DNA of 6,025 nucleotides, from assembly GCA_046262515.1 (NCBI GenBank), contig JBHEMP010000162.1:1-6025 (forward strand), in the 5' to 3' direction. The position numbers were made by a program, and so were the translations under genes. Origin of the DNA: JAXDLW01 sp046262515 (lineage in GTDB: Bacteria > Chloroflexota > Dormibacteria > DASZGP01). The notes beneath the pieces were generated by a model. The model saw only the letters and a program-made list of their open reading frames with translations. It did not search any database and was not told where the DNA came from. Below are positions 1 to 5,813 of this stretch, piece after piece. Numbering within the stretch: the first letter of the stretch is position 1; each line of letters opens with the position of its first letter.

Positions 1-46
1 GGCCGTGCCCAAAGCGTCTCGCAAGGGTGGCCGCACCCGCGGCCCA

Positions 47-52
47 TATACT
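47..52 (+). promoter_or_regulatory. Possible -10 element upstream of the tRNA gene
   Basis: TATACT matches five of six positions of the bacterial -10 consensus and lies 12 bases before the mature tRNA 5' end, so transcription could begin around position 59. No convincing -35 hexamer is visible at the expected distance (about 24-29). The tRNA could instead be processed from a longer transcript starting upstream of the window. This is an inference from position and one short motif only. Confidence 0.35.
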
Positions 53-64
53 GCTCGGTCCCTC

Positions 65-141
65 GCCCCGTTCGTCTAGAGGCCAAGGACACCGCCCTCT
101 CAAGGCGGAGATCATCGGTTCGAATCCGATACGGGGTACCA
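65..141 (+). tRNA. tRNA-Glu (anticodon CTC), CCA encoded
   Basis: A full cloverleaf can be drawn. The acceptor stem is 65-71 with 131-137, with a G-U pair at the end. The D stem is GTC 74-76 with GAC 88-90. The anticodon stem is 92-96 with 104-108 and encloses a seven-base loop, CTCTCAA, giving anticodon CTC (99-101). A five-base variable region (109-113) follows. The T stem is 114-118 with 126-130 around the canonical TTCGAAT loop. The discriminator is A138 and the CCA end is encoded at 139-141. CTC reads the GAG codon, so the charged amino acid is glutamate. The D arm closely resembles other bacterial tRNA-Glu genes. No second tRNA is seen in the window. Confidence 0.97.
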
Positions 142-151
142 AGGGGGGGCG

Positions 152-178
152 CCTCAGACAGGGAGCTGTCGCGGGAGG
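152..178 (+). terminator. Hairpin just after the tRNA, possible terminator without a T-tract
   Basis: GACAG (157-161) pairs with CTGTC (166-170) around a GGAG loop. An outer CCTC (152-155) can pair with GAGG (175-178) across an asymmetric internal loop. It starts 11 bases after the tRNA CCA end, a sensible place for termination or 3' processing. There is no run of T after it, so it is not a classical intrinsic terminator. A second small hairpin, TGGCA/TGCCA (187-191 with 198-202), follows. This could be chance pairing in GC-rich sequence. Confidence 0.22.
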
Positions 179-297
179 TGAGGGAATGGCAATGAGCTGC
201 CAGTCTTCGGTGTGAGGTGGTCGGCAGAGCAGGTGCCGCGGCCTACCAACCTTGAGCCAACTGGACAGCAGCTCCTTTGGGCCAGAAAACTGTTTCA

Positions 298-328
298 GTG
301 ACACGGGCGATCGAAGGAAGCCTATGTT
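298..328 (+). promoter_or_regulatory. Weak candidate promoter for the two-gene operon
   Basis: GTGACA (298-303) resembles the -35 hexamer TTGACA at five of six positions. TATGTT (323-328) resembles the -10 hexamer at four of six. The 19-base spacer is longer than the usual 17. If used, the transcript would start near 335 and carry a leader of about 180 bases that includes the pairing region 404-514. Such matches are common by chance, so this is tentative. An unrecognised sigma factor or read-through from the tRNA promoter is equally possible. Confidence 0.18.
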
Positions 329-403
329 CCGAACCTGCTCGGGCCGGTACCTGGTCGGTAACGCACAGGTTTGTCGTTCGGAAGGCCCCTACGCTTCCTA
401 TTC

Positions 404-514
404 GGGCCAGCTTTGTGGGCCCAATCGGCTCAACTTGAGGGTGGAGCATGCTTTGCGGTCTCGGGAGTTTGCGTAACCCATCGTGGGTTGCTGGCCCCCA
501 CAAAGGGCGACCCA
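404..514 (+). promoter_or_regulatory. Structured mRNA leader that may mask the ribosome-binding site
   Basis: CTTTGTGGG (411-419) is perfectly complementary to CCCACAAAG (497-505). After a two-base bulge, GCC (406-408) extends the stem with GGC (506-508). The 3' arm contains the AAAGGG ribosome-binding site of the gene starting at 515. The enclosed loop holds a perfect six-base-pair hairpin, AACCCA/TGGGTT (475-480 with 484-489, loop TCG). Alternative pairings exist: GGGCC (404-408) with GGCCC (418-422) would break the long stem, and TGGGT (484-488) can pair with ACCCA (510-514), just before the start codon, instead of 476-480. This two-state geometry suits translational control, but it matches no riboswitch class I recognise. 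GC-rich sequence pairs readily by chance. Confidence 0.3.
502..507 (+). promoter_or_regulatory. Ribosome-binding site deciding the ATG start at 515
   Basis: AAAGGG lies seven bases before the ATG at 515 and is the only reasonable Shine-Dalgarno-like match near the candidate starts of this gene. The TTG at 371, the TTG at 488 and the ATG at 584 lack an equally good upstream purine motif. It lies inside the 3' arm of the predicted leader stem. Confidence 0.5.
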
Positions 515-2785
515 ATGCGCCGGGGGGGCGCCCCTCTGGCCTCTTCCCTCGTCGCATCCAGCGGGCCGGGGCGGTCTCGCGGCATGCCTAGTCCTGACTC
601 AGACATCCTCACAGCCCGCCTCGCTACCCAAACGTTTCCGGATGGCCAGGCGTTCCAGCGGGCAGCGTTCGACGGGATGCACGATTGCGTAATTGGCTGC
701 GATGAAACGGGTCGCATCAACGTGATCAATCGGGCGATGGCGACGTTCCTCGGCCTTGAGCAGACAACGACCCTTCCGGAATCGTGGGCAGCATACGGAG
801 AACTCCGCGAACTCGACGGCGCTACGGTCGCACGCGAAGACGCTCCGCTCCGTCGGGCCCTTCGCGGCGAGCGGGTCGAGGCCGACGAATTCGTGGTGAC
901 CCCTGCCTCCGGGCGGCAACGCCGCATGGTCGCCCGCGGCCTGCAACTGGTGGGTACGGAGGGCGCAATCCTCGGAGCCATCGTGTTCTGGCACGACGTT
1001 ACCGATTTGCGCGAGGCCCAGTCACAGCTGCACTTCCAGGCGATGCACGACACCCTGACGGGGCTGCCCAATCGCGGGCTGTTTCTGGACTCCGTGAGGA
1101 CTGCACTGGAACGCGGTCGCCGCTATGGGTGGTCGACGGCTGTGTTTGCGGTCAACCTCGACCGCTTCGCAGACATCGCCAACCGCCTGGGCGGCGACGC
1201 CAGCAACGAGCTCCTGGGCGAGGTAGCCGGTCGGCTTGGGGCCGCCCTTCGTCCATACGACAGCATCTCCCAACTGGTGGGTACCGTCGCCCGCCTCGGA
1301 GGCGACCAGTTCCTGATGCTCTGCGAGGACGTCGCCGATGTGCGCACGGCCGAGCTGATCGCCAGGCGGGTCGACGCAGCGCTGCGCATCCCGATCGCCG
1401 TCGCCGGCGAAAACGTGAGCATGACTGCCGGCATCGGCTTCACCCTTACCAGCGACCCGCGGGCGGACCCTGAGGCGCTCATCCTTGAGGCCGAGACGGC
1501 GATGCACCGAGCGAAACAACGCGGAGCGGGGTGCTACGAACCCTTTGCTCGAGAGATGCGCGCCCAACTGCATGCGCGCATCGACAACGAGGACGGCCTT
1601 CGCGGGGCCTTGGACCGCGGCGAGTTTCGCGTGGCCTACCAGCCCAAGGTCTCCTTGCTCACAAATCGCACCGTTGGTGTGGAGGCGTTACTACGCTGGG
1701 ATCATCCTGAGCGCGGGCTCATTCCGCCCCTGGACTTCATTCCTCTCGCCGAGGAATCGGGGCTCATCATTCCGATCGGGGCCTGGGTCCTCGCCGAGGT
1801 CTGCCGTGAGGCTCAGAGATGGCCCAAGGTTCGACCTGGCGGCCGTCCTCTCATGGTGGCGGTCAACGTCTCCCCGAGGCAGTTCGACTCCGGCCTCGCC
1901 ACGACGTTCGGCGCGATCATTGCGGCGTCCGGCATCGATGCGACCACTGTGTGCCTGGAGGTGACCGAAAGCATGGTCATGCAGGACGCGGAGTTCGCAA
2001 TCACCACGTTGCGCGAACTCAAGGCGCTCGGTTTGAGCATTTCGATTGACGACTTTGGAACCGGCTTCTCGTCACTGGCGTACCTCAAACGCTTCCCTCT
2101 CGACGAACTGAAGATCGACAAGTCCTTCGTTGACGGCCTCGGGCAGGACTCTGAGGCGACCGCAATCGTGGCAGCGGTGATGGGGATGGCCCACGCCTTG
2201 GGGCTTCGGGTCGTTGCGGAGGGGGTGGAGACCGGTGCGCAGGCGGCTCAACTGCGCATGCTCGGCTGCGACGAGGCCCAGGGTTACCACTTCGCCCGGC
2301 CGGGCACGCCCGGCGCTGTCGACGAGCTCCTCATGACGGAAGCAGCCCGGCATCCCGGATCCACAACACGGGTCAGGGGAAGCACGCAAGCCGAACGAGT
2401 CCTCGTGGTCGACGATACGGCCGACGTACGCCAACTGGCCCACTCAAGCCTGGCCTCGGCCGGCTTCGAGGTGCAGGAGGCTCAGAGCGGCGAGGAGGCG
2501 ATCACCCTGGCGACGAGCTTCAGACCGGACTGCGTGGTCCTGGACGTCAACCTTCCTGGCCTCAGCGGGCTCGAGGTTTGCCGCATTCTTCGTGACGACC
2601 CCGAAAACCGGCACCTGACCATCGTGATCCTCACCGGAGATGCTGGGGCTGCCGAGAAGGTCGAGGCCTTCTCCCTGAAGGCTGACGACTACATCGTCAA
2701 GCCATTCAGCCCGCGGGACCTGGTCAGTCGGGTCACCGTGGCGATGCGGCGGCGCGCAGAGAGCCCGGCTGAGGCGAGCAACTGA
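515..2785 (+). CDS. PAS-GGDEF(degenerate)-EAL-REC protein, predicted c-di-GMP phosphodiesterase
   Basis: Predicted cytoplasmic enzyme of 756 residues that hydrolyses cyclic di-GMP to pGpG. Domain order from the ATG: PAS (about 47-165), GGDEF (about 174-337), EAL (about 357-605) and a C-terminal receiver (about 627-745). The EAL domain is complete: E390 of the EALLRW motif, N451 of NVSPRQF, E485 of the EVTES motif, D512-D513 of DDFGTG, K533, E569 of AEGVET and Q589 of QGYHF. The GGDEF domain opens with DTLTGLPNR but carries GGDQF (262-266) and has lost key metal and substrate residues, so cyclase activity is unlikely. The receiver keeps D633-D634, phospho-acceptor D677, T707 and K729. No membrane segment is visible. 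The start rests on AAAGGG upstream and good third-position G/C bias after 515; ATG 584 is the main alternative. The stop overlaps the kinase gene, suggesting the receiver is its phosphorylation target (inference). Confidence 0.95.
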   Translation: MRRGGAPLASSLVASSGPGRSRGMPSPDSDILTARLATQTFPDGQAFQRAAFDGMHDCVIGCDETGRINVINRAMATFLGLEQTTTLPESWAAYGELRELDGATVAREDAPLRRALRGERVEADEFVVTPASGRQRRMVARGLQLVGTEGAILGAIVFWHDVTDLREAQSQLHFQAMHDTLTGLPNRGLFLDSVRTALERGRRYGWSTAVFAVNLDRFADIANRLGGDASNELLGEVAGRLGAALRPYDSISQLVGTVARLGGDQFLMLCEDVADVRTAELIARRVDAALRIPIAVAGENVSMTAGIGFTLTSDPRADPEALILEAETAMHRAKQRGAGCYEPFAREMRAQLHARIDNEDGLRGALDRGEFRVAYQPKVSLLTNRTVGVEALLRWDHPERGLIPPLDFIPLAEESGLIIPIGAWVLAEVCREAQRWPKVRPGGRPLMVAVNVSPRQFDSGLATTFGAIIAASGIDATTVCLEVTESMVMQDAEFAITTLRELKALGLSISIDDFGTGFSSLAYLKRFPLDELKIDKSFVDGLGQDSEATAIVAAVMGMAHALGLRVVAEGVETGAQAAQLRMLGCDEAQGYHFARPGTPGAVDELLMTEAARHPGSTTRVRGSTQAERVLVVDDTADVRQLAHSSLASAGFEVQEAQSGEEAITLATSFRPDCVVLDVNLPGLSGLEVCRILRDDPENRHLTIVILTGDAGAAEKVEAFSLKADDYIVKPFSPRDLVSRVTVAMRRRAESPAEASN

Positions 2786-2787
2786 TG
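2771..2787 (+). promoter_or_regulatory. Coupled stop/start junction with upstream GAGG
   Basis: The phosphodiesterase gene ends with TGA (2783-2785) and the kinase gene begins with ATG (2785-2787), sharing one base as TGATG. GAGG (2771-2774) sits ten bases before the ATG, inside the last codons of the first gene, and can serve as the ribosome-binding site. The arrangement indicates one mRNA and probable translational coupling, giving linked amounts of the two proteins. Confidence 0.8.
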
Positions 2788-5706
2788 GCCGGAACTGAGC
2801 GCCGAGACGAGGTCGCCGAGCTGGCGCAGTTCCTCGCCTCGTGGCAGCGCGTGACTGTCGAGCGCCTGAGCGGCCGCGTCGAGGTCTCCGAGGCCCTGGA
2901 CCAGGGGCTTCTGGCTCACGTGACCAGGCTGGTTGGCGCCGAGCGGATCGTGGTCAGCCTGGTCGAGCCGGACGGACTCCGCGTGGTCGATGGGCACCCC
3001 TCCGTTCCCGCGCGAGCGGTCATCGGAGATTCGCCGGGCGCGCGGGCGGTCAACGACGGCGAGATTTTCATCGGCGATCTCCAGACGCAGGAGTGGGGAA
3101 GGACCACGACGGCGTGGAGCGAGCGCGCTGGCGGCCTGGGTCCGGTGATGGCCATTCCGATGGTCAGCGGTGGAGAGACCACCGGAGTCGTGACCTTGGT
3201 CCGGAGCGCGGGGCAGCCACAGTTCACCGTCATCGAAGCAGACCGGGCGCGGATCCTAGTCCCTCCCCTCGCCGGCGCGGTTCGCATCAGCAGCCTTTCG
3301 GACCAGCTCCGGAGTGCGAATCGAGCGGCTGAGGAGGAGACCGCACGACTCTCCAACAGCCTGCGACTCCTGTTGGAGTCGGCAGGCGAAGGGATCTACG
3401 GCATCGATATCGAAGGGCGCTGCACCTTCATGAACGCCGCTGCGGCTGCGGCACTGGGAGTGGAGCAAGAGCAGGTGATGGCTGAGGTCATGCACCCGTT
3501 GTTTCACCACACTCGAGCCGACGGCACACCGTACGCCGCGGAGGAGGGGCCCATTTATGACGTGCTGCGTGGCGGCGGTAGCTGCAGGGTGGCAACCGAG
3601 GTGCTGTGGCGACGCGACGGCACCTCATTTCCGGCCGAGTACTCAGCGTTTCCGATCGTGGATGGCGAAGCCGTCACCGGCGCGGTCGTTACCTTCAACG
3701 ACATCTCCGAGCGCAAACGTATTGAGCGGGACCTGGCCGAGGCCCACACCAAGGCCATGGAGGCCTCGCGGCTGAAGTCTGAGTTTCTGGCCAACATGAG
3801 CCATGAGATCCGCACCCCCATGAATGGGGTGATCGGAATGACTGGGCTTTTGTTCACCACAGCCCTGGACGCTGAGCAGCGCGAGTACGCGAGCGCCATC
3901 AGCCAGTCGGCTGAGGCGCTGCTCACGGTCATCAACGACATCCTCGACTTCTCCAAGATTGAGGCGGGGAAGATTGACATCGAAGTCATTGACTTTGATC
4001 TCCGCTTCGTCGTGGAAGATGCGGCAAAACTGGTCGCTCCGCGCGCCGACGAAAAGGGCCTGGAGCTTGCGGTGATGGTGGATCCACAGATGTCGATGAT
4101 GGTCTGTGGGGATCCCGGTCGGATTCGTCAAGTCCTGATCAACATGCTCGGCAATGCCATCAAGTTCACCGACACCGGCGAGGTCCTTCTTCGAGTGCGG
4201 ATGGCGGAGGAGCACGGGGACACCGCAGTGGTGCGTTTCGAGGTGACCGATACCGGTATCGGCATCGAAGCGGGAAAGCAGGCGAGCCTGTTCGAGAGCT
4301 TCACCCAGGCTGACGCGTCCACGACCCGACGGTTCGGGGGCACTGGCCTGGGCCTGGCTATCTGCAAGAGGCTGGTCGAGAGGATGGGAGGAGAGGTCGG
4401 CGTCCAGAGCAAACCGGGTGAGGGAAGCACCTTCTGGTTCAACCTGAAGCTGGAGAAGGTGACCGAGCACCCCCGGATGACCGCCCCCGACACCGCCTTG
4501 GGTGGCGTCCGCGTGCTCGTGGTCGACGACAACAGAACCAACCGCGTGGTACTGGAGCAGAACCTCAAGATGTGGGGAGCCCGTCCGCAGAGCTTCGAGC
4601 GCGGCGTCGACGCCCTCGCGGGCATGAGGGATGCTGCCGCCGCCGGGGATCCCTACAGGCTGGCCATCCTGGATTACCAGATGCCAGAGATGGACGGCGT
4701 CGGTCTCGCCGGCGCAATCCGCCGCGATGAGGGCATTCGAGAGGCGCGTCTGGTTCTGCTCACCTCGTCAGCGCGCCCCGGCGACGCTCGCGCCGCTCGC
4801 GACGCGGGTATTGATGCCTTCCTCACCAAGCCTGTGCGCATCTCAGACCTGTACGAGTGCCTGACCACACTGCTGTCGACCTTCCCGGGGCAGCCTCCCG
4901 CCTCGTTCATCACTCGTTACACGCTCGCCGAGGCCTCTGCGGCGTCGCGCCGCCGCCTCCTGGTCGTTGATGACAACCCGGTGAACCAGCGCGTGGCGCT
5001 GCGGATGCTGGAAAAAATGGGCCACAACGTGGACGTCGCCGACAACGGCCTGGCAGCTGTCGCGGCGGCCACCCAGACCCACTACGACGCCGTTTTCATG
5101 GATTGCCAGATGCCCGAAATGGACGGTTTCGACGCCACCCGGGAGATCCGGCAACACGAGGGGGTGACACGACACACCCCGATCATCGCGATGACAGCCG
5201 GCGCAATGATGGGCGACGAGGAGAAGTGCCTCGACGCCGGAATGGACGCGTATCTGAGCAAACCGGTCAAGGCGGAATCCCTGGCAGCGATGGTGGGGCA
5301 CTGGGTGGGCAACACCGATCAGTTCGCGGCCCGGCGAGAGGGCGAGCTGTTCGACACAGGCGTGCTCGACCAGTCGCTGGTGAAGGGGCTCCAGGAGCTG
5401 GGAGCAGACGAGTTCGATAGGCTGGTGAGCCTCTTCCTCGCGGACGCAGCCACGCGCATTGAAGGCTTGCGGACCACCGAGGCCAGCGGCGACGCGCAGG
5501 GTCTCGCCAAAGTCGCCCACAGCCTGACCGGCAGCAGCAGCACATTCGGTGCCCGCGCACTCGCGGACCGGTGTCGCGAGCTCCAGGTCCGAGCCTTATC
5601 GGGGGACCTGGCCGAGGCCACCACGCTCATCTCGGCCGTGGAGGCAGAGTTCAGGCGGGCTGGCGCGGCACTGCGCGCCGAGCTCGGGCGCGGTTCGCGA
5701 CAGTGA
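2785..5706 (+). CDS. Hybrid sensor histidine kinase, GAF-PAS-HisKA-HATPase_c-REC-REC-HPt
   Basis: A 973-residue soluble kinase that should autophosphorylate on histidine and pass phosphate through its own receivers to a terminal HPt. Domains: weak GAF (about 35-170); a charged helical linker (about 172-198); PAS (about 190-312); HisKA with H340 in SHEIRTPMN; HATPase_c with N box N457, G1 box DTGIGI (489-494), F box around FESF (503-506) and G2 box GGTGLGL (518-524); REC1 (about 575-700: D581-D582, acceptor D630, T660, K682); REC2 (about 724-842: D729-D730, acceptor D773, T804, K826); HPt (about 865-965) with H912 in HSLTG. No signal peptide or membrane helix is seen, so sensing is probably intracellular; the ligand is unknown. 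Both receivers look phosphorylatable. The HPt has Thr where family members usually have Lys after H-x-L. The likely partner is the receiver of the gene in front (inference). Confidence 0.97.
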   Translation: MAGTERRDEVAELAQFLASWQRVTVERLSGRVEVSEALDQGLLAHVTRLVGAERIVVSLVEPDGLRVVDGHPSVPARAVIGDSPGARAVNDGEIFIGDLQTQEWGRTTTAWSERAGGLGPVMAIPMVSGGETTGVVTLVRSAGQPQFTVIEADRARILVPPLAGAVRISSLSDQLRSANRAAEEETARLSNSLRLLLESAGEGIYGIDIEGRCTFMNAAAAAALGVEQEQVMAEVMHPLFHHTRADGTPYAAEEGPIYDVLRGGGSCRVATEVLWRRDGTSFPAEYSAFPIVDGEAVTGAVVTFNDISERKRIERDLAEAHTKAMEASRLKSEFLANMSHEIRTPMNGVIGMTGLLFTTALDAEQREYASAISQSAEALLTVINDILDFSKIEAGKIDIEVIDFDLRFVVEDAAKLVAPRADEKGLELAVMVDPQMSMMVCGDPGRIRQVLINMLGNAIKFTDTGEVLLRVRMAEEHGDTAVVRFEVTDTGIGIEAGKQASLFESFTQADASTTRRFGGTGLGLAICKRLVERMGGEVGVQSKPGEGSTFWFNLKLEKVTEHPRMTAPDTALGGVRVLVVDDNRTNRVVLEQNLKMWGARPQSFERGVDALAGMRDAAAAGDPYRLAILDYQMPEMDGVGLAGAIRRDEGIREARLVLLTSSARPGDARAARDAGIDAFLTKPVRISDLYECLTTLLSTFPGQPPASFITRYTLAEASAASRRRLLVVDDNPVNQRVALRMLEKMGHNVDVADNGLAAVAAATQTHYDAVFMDCQMPEMDGFDATREIRQHEGVTRHTPIIAMTAGAMMGDEEKCLDAGMDAYLSKPVKAESLAAMVGHWVGNTDQFAARREGELFDTGVLDQSLVKGLQELGADEFDRLVSLFLADAATRIEGLRTTEASGDAQGLAKVAHSLTGSSSTFGARALADRCRELQVRALSGDLAEATTLISAVEAEFRRAGAALRAELGRGSRQ

Positions 5707-5745
5707 GTCGCGGACGGGATGTGCGAGGTGGGAAGATCGGCGAGG

Positions 5746-5760
5746 TCGCGAGGATCGCGA
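5746..5760. repeat. Small TCGCGA hairpin in the gap after the kinase gene
   Basis: TCGCGA (5746-5751) and TCGCGA (5755-5760) are separated by GGA. Because the hexamer is palindromic, the pair is both a direct and an inverted repeat. It can form a six-base-pair hairpin, extendable by two G-U pairs. It lies 40 bases after the kinase stop codon. No T-tract follows, so termination is doubtful; it could also be a protein-binding site or chance. Nothing else is recognisable in the 107-base gap 5707-5813. Confidence 0.25.
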
Positions 5761-5813
5761 TTCAGCGCCACGACGGCTGCGGAAGCGCATAGGGTCATCC
5801 CGGACCACTTGGC

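Larger units (their letters stand above)
142..514. other. Intergenic region between the tRNA and the phosphodiesterase gene
   Basis: I see no convincing gene in these roughly 370 bases. Several frames stay open for 70-100 codons on both strands. They overlap one another, lack ribosome-binding sites, show weaker G/C bias at third positions than the genes downstream and resemble no family I know. The stretch contains small hairpins after the tRNA, a weak promoter-like pair (298-303 and 323-328), an imperfect 16-base-period repeat (333-342 and 349-358), and a foldable leader over 404-514. The last 144 bases are in frame with the downstream gene from a TTG at 371, but their codon use and odd composition argue against translation. 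Confidence 0.6.

Noticed and set aside
114..141. tRNA 3' end as an attachment site for an integrated element
   Set aside because: tRNA genes are common integration targets, but I found no second copy of the T-arm/acceptor sequence, no integrase and no compositional break marking an element in this window.
355..440. c-di-GMP (GEMM-I) riboswitch suggested by ACGCACAGG at 361-369
   Set aside because: The string resembles the start of the GEMM-I core, but the following GCAAACC-type segment, the GNRA-type loop with its receptor, and the GGTAGGTAGCGGGG-like 3' half are not found. A single nine-base similarity is not enough.
252..476. Possible 74-residue small protein starting at TTG 252
   Set aside because: There is no ribosome-binding site, the start codon is rare, it overlaps other open frames on both strands, and no recognisable domain, signal peptide or membrane helix is seen.
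371..514. Extending the phosphodiesterase gene to the TTG at 371 (48 extra residues)
   Set aside because: The frame is open, but TTG has no ribosome-binding site, third codon positions are far less G/C-biased than after 515, and the extra residues resemble no domain. The ATG at 515 has AAAGGG seven bases upstream.
243..1573. Long open frames on the minus strand opposite the start of the phosphodiesterase gene
   Set aside because: They are antisense shadows produced by high GC content. The + strand frame encodes unmistakable PAS, GGDEF, EAL and REC motifs across the same bases.
5707..5813. Classical intrinsic terminator after the kinase gene
   Set aside because: The only hairpin (5746-5760) is short and is not followed by a T-tract. 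The next gene may be co-transcribed.
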